Shown here piece after piece: positions 22,521 to 34,205 of a stretch of 64,000 nucleotides of DNA. The notes under the pieces were generated by a model. It saw only the letters and a program-made list of their open reading frames with translations, ran no database searches and was not told the DNA's origin. The translations under genes and the position numbers were made by a program. Source of the DNA: Vandiemenella viatica (lineage: Eukaryota; Arthropoda; Insecta; Orthoptera; Morabidae); contig JARYHS010013630.1 of the NCBI GenBank assembly GCA_031002005.1, forward strand, positions 237,157,539-237,221,538, given 5' to 3'. The number at the start of each line of letters is the position of its first letter. Position 1 is the stretch's first letter.

Positions 22521-22680
22521 GGTGGGTGAGTGATTAACGCTCTGGCCTCGCATTCGGGAGGACGGCGGTTCGAATCCCCCGTCCGGGCATCCAAATTTGG
22601 GTTTTCCATGGTTTCCACAAATCACTCCAGGCGAATGCCGGGATGCTTCCTTCAAAAAATACCAAGGCGAATATGCGAAG
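22521..22680 (+). mobile_element. SINE family 1, 3'-truncated copy
   Basis: Good head with A box (GGTGGGTGAGTGATTAACGC) and B box (GGTTCGAATCC at 22568-22578), and body to CCGGGATGCTTCCTTC. It loses identity after about 22675, so the 3' half is gone. Confidence 0.9.
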
Positions 22681-22949
22681 ATTATTTTTCATGAAACATA
22701 TGCTCCAGTGCCCTATGTTTTCAGCTTCCTGCAACGAAGATGAGCGTTTCGAGCAACACCGAGTCCGTTTTATATTGCAAAGCACTGGGCGAAATGTGTT
22801 CAAAGTGGTTAATTTGTACTAATTTAATATGTATATTTGATGACTCGAGAATAATAATTCGAATTTTTAAGAATCTGTGCTTTAAATCATCCTCATGTGT
22901 AATTATATAAACTGGCTTTGCAACAATCTTTTTCCACATTACTGAGCAT
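22681..22949. other. Spacer, nothing recognised
   Basis: No feature beyond the SINE break point. Confidence 0.3.
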
Positions 22950-23215
22950 CCGAAATCTGGCGGTGGACTGGTGTGCTGGCCGCGGAGTGAAGGAGGCACC
23001 GTTATCTCGGTCTGCTTAACGACAGCTCGGCGGCACCGCACGCTTTGGCCTTTGTTCGCCGCTGCAGAGTGCAGACAACACCTTGCATAACCGCTGTCCC
23101 CGCCCGACAACCATAAAAGGCGGTTCTCCTTAATGTTCTTTCCCCAGTGTTATGGCTTCCCTGGCATTAATTGGCTACTTGATGCTAGCGACTCGGCACC
23201 CGCCCTCGCAGTAAA
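22950..23215. other. GC/CpG-rich island 3
   Basis: CpG-rich block (ACAGCTCGGCGGCACCGCAC at 23022-23041) between AT-rich flanks. A 129-codon minus-strand frame runs through it without recognisable motifs. Confidence 0.35.
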
Positions 23216-23604
23216 ATGAGCCCCAGGCAGTTACATTACAGTGTTGTCACAACTTACACAAGTGACTCTGTAGTATTATTATTATTACTTCTCAGAAAGA
23301 CTCGGTTTTAATTAAATCACGAGAGATACCTAGCTGACCTTATTCCTAGCCGTAAATAGAGCTCTCTCGCACAGTCGAAATAGCAACTGCTTATCTCACT
23401 CGGTGTTTGTAACGGAGAACCAAGTCGAACCCACTTGGCTCGGAATATGGCTGAATTATCCATTTCGGTTAAAGTAACCCTTACATCCCTCACATTGTTT
23501 TCGGGGGTAGGTTTTCTTCAGGAAAATTGAGACCTCTGCGACAACAGTGTTGCTGTTCGGTCAGGACAATACTGTTCTGTGATTCGTTTTTTGGGTACAG
23601 GTGA

Positions 23605-23742
23605 GATTCGATGATCTGTTTGGGAGATCTGACCCTGTACTAAACATCCTGATTTCGCTTAAGCATAGTTTCCCGAAATCACTCCAGGTGAATGCTAGGA
23701 TGGTACCTTTAAGAGGCCATGGCCGAATTCCTTCCCGTTCAA
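23605..23742 (+). mobile_element. SINE family 1, partial copy, first of a pair
   Basis: The body block GTTTCCCGAAATCACTCCAG at 23669-23688 and GAGGCCATGGCCGAATTCC at 23711-23729 are clear. The head is very degraded. It stops just after CTTCCCGTTC and is followed within 40 bp by a second copy in the same direction. Confidence 0.75.
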
Positions 23743-23771
23743 AAATGTTTTCTAACATCTAGTGAGGAGGA

Positions 23772-23990
23772 GGGCGAGTTCGCCCTCCTGCCTGGAATTC
23801 GGGAGGACGTGGATGAAACTCCGTCCAGTCATCCAGACAGCGGTTTTCCTTGGTTTCCTCCAGTCCCTCCAGGCGAATACCAGAATTGTTACTTTCAAAG
23901 GCTTCTGCCGACTTCTAAACCCTTTCCTCCCCTTAGGTTAAATCGGCTGAAAAGGATCCCTGAAACCCTCCAGCAGCCCGATAATCAGAT
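23772..23990 (+). mobile_element. SINE family 1, subfamily B copy, second of a pair
   Basis: The head remnant GGAATTCGGGAGGACG, body GGTTTCCTCCAGTCCCTCCA and GCTTCTGCCGACTTC are followed by a 3' tail unlike that of the reference copy: GGCTGAAAAGGATCCCTGAA, then CCTCCAGCAGCCCG. The same tail occurs in the complement at 33986-34062 and 61353-61420, defining a subfamily with a different 3' end. Confidence 0.75.
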
Positions 23991-25234
23991 AATTTTTATT
24001 ACGACAAGATTATATACTTTTTTATACAGCAGTACTTTCAATGCGATCCGTCAGCAGTCGAAAATTTATATTTAAATTAAATTTTTATTCATTGTGGGTC
24101 AGTAAATTTTTTCCTCGGCTATTGACAGAGTGAGCTGTAGTGAAAATTCTTCGCTAAGGATTCTTTATCACTATCAAATTTAATAGCCGCATGACAACTT
24201 TTACCGTTAATGTTTGGGTCTTTGCGGACTCCAATACGTCTCGAATAAACTGTGCCGATGCTGTTGGCAAATTGTTATTTTTTAAGCAGTCACTTAAAAT
24301 AGTCCTCCAGTGAAATTAAAAAAACAATTTAACACATGGTTTTTGAGATTAGTCTCCATACACCAAGCAGCTGAAGTAACTGTCTGAAACCCTAAGGTTC
24401 CTAGTGACACTTTATCGATTTATGATGTAGAACTGACAGTGCTAACAAATGAATCAGTGACATAACGAAATATAAAGTTTTCTGTCTTATCATTTTTAAT
24501 ATGGACTGTGACAATATTGATATAAAATCCCTGACTGATTTCGTTGTAAACTATTCTCATAAGAACAATTATGATTGTAAAAATTACAATGAATAAACAA
24601 AAAAAGGATAAAAAAAACATTAAATATAAATTTCCTAGAAATATACATTTAGAGTTTAAATCTTAAAAAATTTATTCCATCTGAAATGTAGCTCTATCGG
24701 ATGAATAGAGATGTTCACTAATTTCAAATGATTGTTTCTGAAGTCATCGTTCTCACAAGTAACCACCATTATTTACCGGTGGTAAAACTTTTGCCCGGTT
24801 TTTAACATTCGTAATACTTTCATTCAAGTCTAGTAATTTTCATTCAAATTCGTCATTAAATGCAAGTCCATTATGAAAGTATGAGTAGTAAAATTGCTTT
24901 AGGTAAAAATCTGTATGTTCGTTCTTAACTTGAAAATTGATAAAATACTGGTAGGTAAAAAAATAACTTATAGGTGCTCAAATATAATGCTGAAATTTTG
25001 TAGACACTACAATGACTTCAAAACATGTCGATCGTTTGAAGCATTTCTTTTGGATAAATATAATAATTCCTTTCTACTATGTACATGAAGAAAATGCGAG
25101 AAATTTTTGGTTGTTACGTTTAATACTGTAACATCAGTTAATAGAGCAAGGAAGAAAGTTACAACAGCGTAGGTAACCATACTTTGAAATTAAGTAAAGC
25201 TGGGGCAGACACTTGATCCTCACAAGTTGCAGAA
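23991..25234. other. AT-rich spacer
   Basis: No recognised repeat or coding sequence. Confidence 0.35.
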
Positions 25235-25500
25235 CTGTCCTCCCGGAGATGACAAGTGGCGGTGCAGCGTGCGCTTGGCCCACCTCGTCGCTCACGATTT
25301 AACTCGACGGCTCGACTACAGCGGCGATTTACTGCTTATGGGCTAAGCCCGGCGATTGCCAGTCCTCTCGACACGACGACGGGCTAAGTGCTCTATACGA
25401 GCGGCGGTATATAACTCCATTTGAGGAGGATCTGTTGGCGTGGCCATAGCTCTCCACGACCGGCCGCAGGTCGCCCGTTTTCATTCAGCCACTTACAGCT
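25235..25500. other. GC/CpG-rich island 4
   Basis: CpG-rich block with CGACCGGCCGCAGGTCGCCC at 25458-25477 (a near palindrome). No coding or transposon motif. Confidence 0.35.
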
Positions 25501-25689
25501 ACACCAAGAGATGTAGTTTAGGCTTGTTGCCATAAAGAGGGTTATAACCGTCTGCAGATGTGTCAAGGCTGAGGCGTCGGCTCAGACATTTAGACAATAG
25601 AGACACTACTGAAGACGTAGAAGAGCATATATGTTAGCGAAATGGTTATTTATGTTTTATAGACGTAATATCCCTGTCTAAAATTTGGC

Positions 25690-26015
25690 TCTTAAAGCAG
25701 AAACTAAACAAATGTTAGATGCTAAACTGTTAAATGTTAGAAGTAGCAGTTAAGAACTGTAACTTAGAAACCGTAAAATTATTAGTAAAAAAAGTAGAGA
25801 TGATTCAAGTATTAGCAAAAAGCATAGTATTATGTGGCAGAAAAAGTATGCTTAGAAGTTGTCACATTTTTTATTAGATGAAGGAGTAGATATAAATATT
25901 AGTTTAGCACTACTTCATAACTCGCTGCATGAGTGGTCTATCCCATTGTTCTTTTAAATTAGTAAAATATTTGATTGATAGTTACTGCGCGAAACATTGT
26001 AACAGCCCTGTGTAT
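25690..26015 (+). pseudogene. Ankyrin-repeat relic, about three repeats
   Basis: One frame gives LEVAVKNCNLETVKLLVKK (about 25732-25792), a second gives AEKVCLEVVTF followed by LLDEGVDINI after a shift in a T-run (about 25841-25905), and a third gives HCSFKLVKYLIDSYC (about 25947-25990). These are the paired helices of ankyrin repeats (A...G.LE.VK.LL..GA.IN) at the expected spacing of roughly 33 residues. Frameshifts and stops separate them, and there is no start codon, so this is a decayed fragment. Ankyrin proteins of this type are found in insect genomes and in insect endosymbionts; the origin cannot be read from this fragment. Confidence 0.65.
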
Positions 26016-27211
26016 GAGGGATCGGAAAATCCCACTAGCTGATAAATCACTGCAAGAATATAGACGAGTGGTTATTCACTGATTGATCGAATGGGCCTTT
26101 TTTCTGACTAACCTTCCCTGATTATTGACCTCTGGTTCTTGCTTGAAATCTGTTCTGTCTTTAGAATGACTTCTTCTTCTTTGTTCTGACACAAAAATAT
26201 CTTTTGAAATTATTATACTTTTTGAAATGTAGGGTGGAATGAGTTCTTGTGATCTGAGTGTTCAGTCTAACATAGGTAGCTATTGCGTTTGTAAATAAGA
26301 ACAGCTCATGCAAGTGAGGGTTCAAATTTGATGTAAAGTTTGCATTTACATTCAGTTTACAGAAGTATAACACGGAACTGTACACCACTGTTCACGCAAT
26401 CTGTTACGAACTATACGCCAGCTATTCTGATTTAGATATCACTGCTGAAATGGGGTAAAAGTGAAGAAAACAGGTAGCAGCCTCTTACTGCACTGTATTT
26501 TGGCAACTGTGCTGGCAACGGCAAACGCGAACTGGGCCGCTGAGAACCGCTGACTTAATGATCATGCGGTTCCACTCCAGACGACTGTTTTCTTACAGTG
26601 AGCTTAATTCACCCAGACTAAGTGTAATAATACAAAGACTAATGGTTCGCTTACAATGGCTTTATAAACCGGTGTTATAAACTACGTGTTTTTTATTCCC
26701 CATTCGAGTGTTTAAACTATTGAAACTACACCACCTATTCAATTAAGTACCAGGGGTTTCCATAAAACAAGAGCAAAATGTTCTCAACGGAAGTATGGCT
26801 TAGTGTCGAAACGCAGAAAATGACCGCGTAAAGAATCATACATAGCGTAGGAATAATGCGTTATAACAAAACAAAATATGTTCTGATATCTCAAGTTAGT
26901 AACAGATGTATCACATGCCAGAAGAAAGCTTACAGATCTGCTCCACATGCATATGAATTCTAAAATTGTGAGTATTCATAAATTATACCACGCGGGAAAC
27001 TATATAACAAAAGGAGTCTATAAAACGCTCTGCTGTAAGAGTCCTACGGAACAGACAGCACTGAAAGCCGAGTGGTTGATTTGGGTGATTGGTGGACGTT
27101 TGATATGGTGGAACTACAGAGGAGAGTTTACCAAACTATTGTCGTTCGTGTAGATGGATAAATCTCTTGCATCTGGATGCGAAGTTCTACTGTCTAGTGG
27201 GATACTAAATA
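26016..27211. other. AT-rich spacer
   Basis: Only short frames without motifs. Nothing supported. Confidence 0.35.
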
Positions 27212-27461
27212 TTTTTTTTTTTTTTTAACTGCTTCACGTCTCTTCACAGCGAGGTCTTTAGAGACGGGAAAGGATGGGGGGCAAGGAATGGGAAGGAATT
27301 CGGCCATGGTCTTTTGAAGGAAGCACTCCGGCATTCACCTGGAGTGATTTGGGGAAACCATGGAAAACCCAAATCTGGATTCCCGGACGGGGATTCGAAC
27401 CACCGCGCCGTCCTCCCGAATGCGAGGCCAGAACGCTAACCGTTACACCACCACGCTCGGT
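27212..27461 (-). mobile_element. SINE family 1, full-length minus-strand copy
   Basis: T-run at 27212-27226 (A tail), then CTTCACGTCTCTTCACAGCG, GGAATTCGGCCATGGTC, CACCTGGAGTGATTTGGGGA, the complemented B box GGGATTCGAACC at 27389-27400 and the head ending CACCACGCTCGG at 27460. One of the best preserved copies, hence probably young. Confidence 0.95.
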
Positions 27462-28159
27462 AATAAAATGTTAAGTCAGTAGTTTGACACCAGCCGGTTA
27501 GTAGGTTCGGCAATCCAAGGCAAAGAAGACTAGCGCTTGGTAAGTGGCTAGTTGAGAATCTATCCCGATAAAAGATAATAACGCTTTAAAGAATCACATT
27601 TAATGATTATTTAAAGCAATACAGTTGGTAACATGACATACAAGAATCTGTCCGGCTGCGCCTGTATACAAAGCTTCTGTGAATAATTGAAGATAGACTG
27701 AATGACTGAAGAATTAATGGTTAACTGAGTGGTTACTGAATGGCTAGATGGAACGCTTGGCCCCATCATCTTACGAAGGCCTACATGATGAACAGACTGA
27801 TGCTAATGAGTCAGCCTAGTGGTTAGTCAATGAAAGCTGCGGGTGGAATGAGAGCAGGAGACATGTCCTTACTTCCGAGGTAGATCCACTGACATTATTA
27901 AGCAGTTCGCATCGGTGCTTTTGATTGACTGAGTGGATCAGCAGGTTTTTGTGAAGAACGAAGTTGCGCTACCTGCCTTGGCTGCCTCTAACTACATAAA
28001 ATATTACATTTGCTAAAATCTGACAATATTTTACAGTAAATCCCTCGACATTGATAAAGATACTGATAGTGACGACGTACGTAGTGTTCTTCAGTAATTG
28101 TAACTGGCTTTAGTCCTGAACTGGTCGTCAGCAAATATCTGAGAGTTACCTGTAGAGCA
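27462..28159. other. Spacer with ACTGA/TGGTTA-rich cryptic repeat
   Basis: Between about 27680 and 27940 short words such as ACTGAATGACTGA, ACTGAGTGGTTACTGAATGG and GACTGAGTGGATCAG recur without fixed period. This is cryptically simple DNA, not a gene. Confidence 0.4.
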
Positions 28160-28420
28160 CGAACTGCCTGGCGGAGTCTTGACGTCGGAAGCCATTGACC
28201 GTCCTGCGCCACCTGCCGTCCCTTTGTGACAAGCCGCCCACCACCCCCGCAGTCACCGTGCCTCCTGCCAACACTCTAATTGCTTCGCGGTGGGACATCT
28301 GCGGGCGGCCATTGTTCCCCGGCTCCACTGTCTCACGGATCAAAGGGATCCAGTTTGATTGTACACTATGAGCTACCGGTATGTGTACGGCGTCCAAGGC
28401 ACTGTGCCGGCTGTTTGGGT
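28160..28420. other. GC/CpG-rich island 5
   Basis: CpG-rich block with TTCGCGGTGGGACATCTGCG at 28283-28302. Two overlapping minus-strand frames of 74-83 codons have no motif. Confidence 0.35.
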
Positions 28421-28901
28421 GGTATGTGCTATTGCAGCCACTTATAACTGAACTGTGATGATGTACGATTTAAAGGTGAAAAAAAGTTTCGTGGCTACTA
28501 CTGAGCAGAAAACGAAAGTAAGGAAATGCACCATAAGTTTCCTGTAATGATTCTCCTCTGGACTGTTCCTTCTCTCAACTGGCTTGGGTGATATTCAGAA
28601 TCGTGTCCTTTCCCTTAATCGAATAGCACCTAATGCAGTGACACATTCGAGGACTATCGTTGATAGTAGTTACTAGTAAGAAATGCGTGTTACGACCAAT
28701 TAAGGCTAGCTCACAGTTAAAAATGAGGCATGCACGTTCTGTCTGTAGATTAAAAATCTCGCATGTTAAATTCATAGCTTGCAACCCAGGCTATCGCCAG
28801 TTACACTGTTGGTAATGAAACTAATGATACTTGGATATATTCATTTATTATCTTATAGTCACCAAAATGGCTTCTACTTCCACTAAAATTTGATTTCATG
28901 A
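28421..28901. other. Spacer, nothing recognised
   Basis: No supported feature. Confidence 0.3.
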
Positions 28902-29112
28902 TCTCAATGGTGGTTCAATGGTGGAGGCATCTGACTGAAGATTGAAAGATCCGTGGTTCGAATCCCGATCTTGGCTGTGATTTTTAAAAGCCTTTAACCC
29001 AGCCTTCACTTCTGGCACAGCTTACTGTATAATGTGAAGTGCGTGACAACGCTTCCGTGGTTCAGATTACACGTTAAATTGTAGGTCCCCTGTACTGGGT
29101 AGGATTACTGGA
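28902..29112 (+). mobile_element. SINE family 2, tRNA-Phe-like head
   Basis: The head has an A-box-like GGTTCAATGGTGG, an anticodon-loop-like CTGACTGAAGATT (as in tRNA-Phe, GAA) and a perfect B box GGTTCGAATCC at 28956-28966. The body ends in CCGTGGTTCAGATTACACGT and TAAATTGTAGGTCCCC, a block shared with the copy at 58465-58726. The stems of the head do not pair well, so it is a SINE head and not a working tRNA. Confidence 0.7.
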
Positions 29113-31199
29113 TTAGATTAGTGTAGCTGCGACAAGAGTGCGCATGTACAGCAAGTAAAAAAAAGAAGATGAAGAAAAAAAAATTCAATGTACAAATTAT
29201 TCCCTTGATCCACATAAAACTAATTATTGAACTGCTAGATAGACCAAAAAACGTCAGTGTTATGTTGTAATGGGACGCTGATGCATTTGGCAGTTGGCAT
29301 TTGGCAGTTAAAAACTTTTCCATGTGCTACGGGTTAAAAAAAAAAGAACGTTTTTATGCTTCGATAAGATAACCCATACATGTCATTCATTTGCTGCACC
29401 TCATAATATAAAGTAAACACAAAGTAGACATTAAATATCAACATACTTCACAATTAAATATATTCATTCTGTAATCAATATGAGCAAAAATATTGCCAAA
29501 ACTTCCAATCAGGGAGTAAGTATCAACGAACGAAAAAAAAATGTGTACTGAATAAGTTATGAGTATCATTTTGGCAAACATTAGTCGAAACATTTTTCAA
29601 ATTATGTGTTAAATAATATCAAACTTTTATTTCATAAATATATTTAGACAAGTAAAAAATCATAAAGTGCTAGTGATTTCCGGTTCACTGATTCTTAAAA
29701 AATTTGGAAAATGTTGGGTAAATGTTATATTCAATTAACCTCTTTACTACGAGATCAAAAAAACTTCTTCGCTCAAAAGTGAAATGACAGTAAACATTGG
29801 AGCAAGCGTTCATTGACACGGACAAACGTAAAGTTGATTGGGTAACTGGTACTCAATGCGCCATATAAATACACATTTAAATACAGTGTGTAATACTTAA
29901 CAGATGAAGTACAGCACAAAAATAAATTGTAATTGGCCTTGGTTATGGGTGATAACATACAGTTAATTAGACACTTGCTGTAAAATAGTAACTAAAAAAA
30001 ATCCCTCAGAGTAATCTCTTGCCTCAATTTATTTAGGATTATTTTTTATTTTTTAAAAGATAAACATGAAGACAGTGTTCAGGTTCAACAGATAATTGGA
30101 AAACGCCTCACTTATTTTATAGCAATAGTCACATTTCCGTATTTACTTATGGTAAAGTGACAATGATTGTAGCATGAAAAAAAAAAAAAAAGAAAATACA
30201 AGATTAATCATACTACCAGTAAACTTACTGGAATCGTTTGTTATACTAACGCAACTAAACCATCCCAGTTTCTCTATGCGATGTGATAGTAGACGTGCTT
30301 CAACCTCAGCATGAACTACAACCAGACTGACATATTTTTATGCAATAAATTTTCAGCCAATTTTATTTTGAGACAGCGGCGTATTTTCTACGATAATAAT
30401 CAGAGTTATTTTCTGCTATGACAAAATTTCTATTTTGTGCTCTGTCTTGAGCTTAGTAAGTGTTGTCCATTATCTTTATCTATTTGGGACATTTCTTAAT
30501 ATTTGACGCTCTGTAACTTTTATCTTCGGACCATTTTACCTCATCAAAATTCTCTCCCGTACATGCCATGACCTATGTTACCAAGCATATTTCCAGACAT
30601 ACCTTCTCGCAAGACAATATCCGATAAAGCAATATTTAATACTAAACAATCTGATTTGAAGTGGTAATGATCGACGCTTGTCTACGGAAATCGATGACGC
30701 GTAGTGTTCTATTACGAATGTGAAAGATCGATAAATAGGTTTTATTTTATATTATTAAACACATATTAAATTTAGTATTTGTGATATCTCTATGGTACTT
30801 AATTAGATTCCAGTAAATAAATAAATTAATATATTCTTTTTTTTTTCTTTTTTTTTGCCTCAACTTGTGTGATGCAACCCTAGATCTCTTCCTATTTGGA
30901 ACTAATATTTTTATCTACATGTAACCAATCGCCATCTACGTTCAAAATTAGACCTAGTGTTTCATGTTTTCCTATAACAGATAACAAATAGAGCCTTCAT
31001 TAAGTATCTCTTAAGGAAGTCATTTTCGTTCCCATCTTTATATAATCATTTCAGGTTCTTAAAGTAAGAGAATACTCCCCATTGTGGATCACTCCTTAGT
31101 GTCTTTTATTTATTTCCTTAATTGCGTGGAACTGAAGAAGAGATTATCGATTCTGCATATAAATTCCATTTAACTTCACTAAATAAAGCAATGTTTCCC
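29113..31199. other. AT-rich spacer with homopolymer runs
   Basis: Includes a 15-A run at 30177-30191 and T-rich sequence at 30836-30857. No repeat family or coding signal recognised. Confidence 0.35.
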
Positions 31200-31690
31200 A
31201 TGGAACCCTTTACCACCGACCCCTTTCGTTGTCGCCTGAACTGTGCGCTTACGTTCCTTTCGCTGATCGAACGCCATTAGGGATTAATCGGAAGTACGCC
31301 AAATAATGATGCACCGCGCAGAGTTCCTGCGCCTCGTTTGACGATACTTCTCGAGCCTCTTCAATTATCGGAAGGAGACTGGTGGGGAGGGCTGCCGTAC
31401 TCCCTGGTTCCTGCCGATTCTCATAAATCAGGCGTCGAGGAAATTCGAGCTGCTCTGTTTCTTTGTAGATGGTCTGTGGTCAGCGATATACCCTCCACAA
31501 ACACCGCGTGGCCTCACGGGGAGTCTGTAAATCAAGCTGTTTTTCCGGCGCTCTGCAGTGTTGAGGGCGGTGACGTGTATAAACAGAGGCCGGGCCCCCG
31601 TTTGCCTTTGAGTGGAGTGGAGCGCAGCCCCGCGGGAGGTAGTCGGGGATACACCCTCCAGCCAACTGCCTCCTGAAGATTCCTGTGATC
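31200..31690. other. GC/CpG-rich island 6
   Basis: The left part (31250-31340) holds GGGATTAATCGG, containing the GGATTA core bound by Otx/Bicoid-type homeodomains. The right part is strongly CpG-rich and has TGACGTG followed by TATAAA at 31571-31583, a promoter-like arrangement. A 112-codon plus frame and three minus frames overlap here without motifs. No transcript can be inferred. Confidence 0.35.
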
Positions 31691-32319
31691 CCAAAAGGAA
31701 GAAAGCTGGGAACGGGAGGAATTATAATTCATTGTTTAACTACGGTGTTCTTTTTTCGTCCTAGAGTTCTAGAATTTACATCCGTGACAGCTGTGAAATA
31801 TGTATTAACTGTACCCGTAATCTCTCCACCATTTTAAAATGACGAAACTTATCAAACTGTTATTTACATTTATTAAAAGTTGTTAGTATTTTCAGGTCAT
31901 TCTGAAACAAATCTATTAGCTTTACCCAAAGCTCATAAAACTTCTTATTTTCAAAGTTATGATGGTACTGAGTTCGCTAAATATGGTTCTGAGTTTTCCA
32001 AGCTTTTCTCGCCGTATCTTCTGAGCCCCAGAATTCTCCTTGCTTCATGCTGGTCGTATGTAAAGCCAATGCTTTTTCTGACATTTGCAAGTTGACATGA
32101 TGAGGAGTGGAAAATCCGGATAAAACATCGACAAGAAAAAAATAGATGTTGATCAATTATCGATTCAATTACCAAATCATTTAATAATTGATTGTCTGTT
32201 TGATATATTTCGCGACAAAATTTCATGCAGGCTCGTAGGATAATCAAGAAGAATCGGCTAGTAATGATATACTTAGAAAAATCAAAACTCCATCTTTGGA
32301 ACAATTTAATTCTTTGATA
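31691..32319. other. AT-rich spacer
   Basis: A 151-codon minus frame at 31957-32412 has no recognised motif and overlaps the start of a plus-strand LINE relic. Confidence 0.35.
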
Positions 32320-32890
32320 ATTGCACTCAGTTTTAATGCCGCAGAAACGTTCAAGTATTTGGAAAGTTTGATATTTCAGTAAACGCAGGAAGGAAACAAA
32401 TGAAAGATGCACATGATTACAAGAATTATACAGATATGTTGGATTCCTAATTTGGAGTAGGGAAGTGTTGCAGAGGTAAAAAAAGAAAGAAAGGATTGCC
32501 CCAGTAGTGACATACGGTTATAAAATGGGAAAAGGAAGGAAGAGATATTAGTAAAACATAAGCAACAGAGACGTCGTTTAAGAATATTGGTACCACGAAA
32601 CTGAACTATTTAGGAAATAAACGCGTGGGGAAGGCTGTTAAAAGATAATCCTTTACGAGACAGAATTGAAAAAATCAAGACTCCAGTGGTATGTAAGATC
32701 ATATAAAGGGGAAAAGTGACGGAAGGATGTCAAAGAAAATGTAGATTTGGAAATTGGAATGGAAGAGGCCTGGGGGAATACAACAGAATAAAGATAGATT
32801 AAGGGAACAAAAAAGGTGCAAGACAGAGGAGCGAAATTAATGTAAAATATCACGGTGAAAGGACAGAATAGCTGAAATGGACTAAGGCTG
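32320..32890 (+). pseudogene. LINE RT C-terminal relic
   Basis: The plus strand reads AAETFKYLESLIFQ at 32338-32379 (the family's FKYLGS block after the RT palm), then a frame-shifted stretch with INAWGRLLKDNPLRDRIEKI at about 32620-32675 (the RDRIEK.RLRWYGH region), and EEAWGNTTE at about 32764-32790, as in C-termini of insect endonuclease-RT LINEs. Stops and shifts throughout. Only the 3' part of the ORF is present, consistent with 5' truncation on insertion. Confidence 0.65.
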
Positions 32891-33439
32891 GCCACTTTCG
32901 AATATGGTGATGAGTTTTATAGATTTACGTTGTTTAAATTAGAACTAATGCCCCTATAGTTGGGTGCCAGTTGTAGAATTCAAATCCCGCATTGTGGTGA
33001 CAATTGTAAAATACTCATTTGTAAAGAGATAAGTTATTTCCAGAAATATTTGTTTCACATTTAGTTTCCTCGGGTAAATTGTGACTGGTAAAAATTAATT
33101 AGCATTATAGTTTGGGCGCCAGTCATTTGTACCTGAATATAGTTATATAAAACATTATGATGCATAAAGAAAATGCGGTAAACGTTATCATGTTTGAACT
33201 GAGATACCTATAAATTTATATGAAATATTAACGTTTTTATTTTCAGTTCTAATAAGATCAAAGTGAACGAACTTAATTTATGAGTGTCTGACCAAATTCG
33301 CAATAATATAGAGAAATAGACGTGGCTGAAGTTTAAATGAAAAATTCTTAGCAATTCACAAATATTTAGCTCAACGGGGAGCATGAAATTTCTCACAGGC
33401 GTTACAGGGCTTTTAAACCGTGGCACGAATTGAGTTGAT
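32891..33439. other. AT-rich spacer
   Basis: Nothing recognised. Confidence 0.35.
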
Positions 33440-33800
33440 TACCGTTAATTGGTGGGAACAGTGAGAGACTTTCTGATACAACGGCTGTCTGCCATTGCGT
33501 GACCCGGCGCAGCAATGATGATCACTAGGACAGTTGATGAGACGAGAGTCACCGTGATGTTCAGAGCCGGGACCACAACACGTCCAGCGACAGGAATCGT
33601 TGGTTGTGGCAACTATGAGCCACGAACAGCAGTCAGGGGCAGCGAGCCGCAATTCCAGACACCCCGCACACATTAAAGTCACAGCCACACGATGCTCTCC
33701 ACCCGTTGTTTGTCCTGCAGGAAGACTCTCTCCTGGTCCATGTATCTCCGGTGTCACTGTCCAGTCTCCCGATCCTGCAAATTAAATCGCTATCCGATAG
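33440..33800. other. GC-rich island 7
   Basis: GC-rich block ending shortly before a SINE. Overlapping frames on both strands (61-114 codons) have no motif. Confidence 0.35.
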
Positions 33801-33985
33801 ACCAGAATTGCCCAACACGAGTGTTTTTCCAGCCACCCCCTTCCCTCATTTGCTAACAATTTTCTCCCACGCTCACTCAGTAGTTCCAAGCAAACTATTC
33901 ACTGCTCTCTCCCGAAAAGACGTCACACTATTTTCCCACAATTTCTGAAAACACCCGAGCCACTGTTGAGTGGAAATAACTAACT

Positions 33986-34205
33986 ATTTCATTCCTCCCA
34001 GCTGAAAGCTGGGAGGCGGGCTGCTGGAGGATCGCGGAGATCCTTTTCAGTCTACTACACTACGGGGAGGGAGGGGATGAAAGGTCGGCCGTGGCCTTGT
34101 AAGGAACCATCCCAGCATTCGCCTAGAGTGTCTGAGGAAAACCACGGAAAACCTCAGACAGGATAGCCAAACCGGGTTTGACCCCGGTCCTCCCGAATAG
34201 CAAGT
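33986..34205 (-). mobile_element. SINE family 1, subfamily B, hairpin tail
   Basis: Minus-strand copy. The 3' tail is at 33986-34062 and contains a perfect hairpin, CTCCCAGCTGAAAGCTGGGAG (arms 33995-34002 and 34008-34015), next to GGATCGCGGAGATCC, a second small palindrome. The body includes GGTCGGCCGTGGCC, CGCCTAGAGTG and the complemented B-box region GGGTTTGACCCC at 34174-34185. The hairpin tail is shared with 61353-61420 and in part with 23772-23990. Confidence 0.8.

Noticed and set aside
27680..27940. True tandem repeat of ACTGA-type units
   Set aside because: The words recur but without constant period or alignable units; noted as cryptic simplicity only.
28902..28975. Functional tRNA-Phe gene
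   Set aside because: A and B boxes and an anticodon-like loop are present, but the acceptor, anticodon and T stems do not pair, and a SINE body shared with another locus follows.
31571..31615. Core promoter (TGACGTG with TATAAA)
   Set aside because: The motif pair is plausible, but no initiator, downstream ORF or transcript supports it. Mentioned under island 6 only.
31957..32412. 151-codon minus ORF as a gene
   Set aside because: No motif; it runs antisense into a LINE relic.
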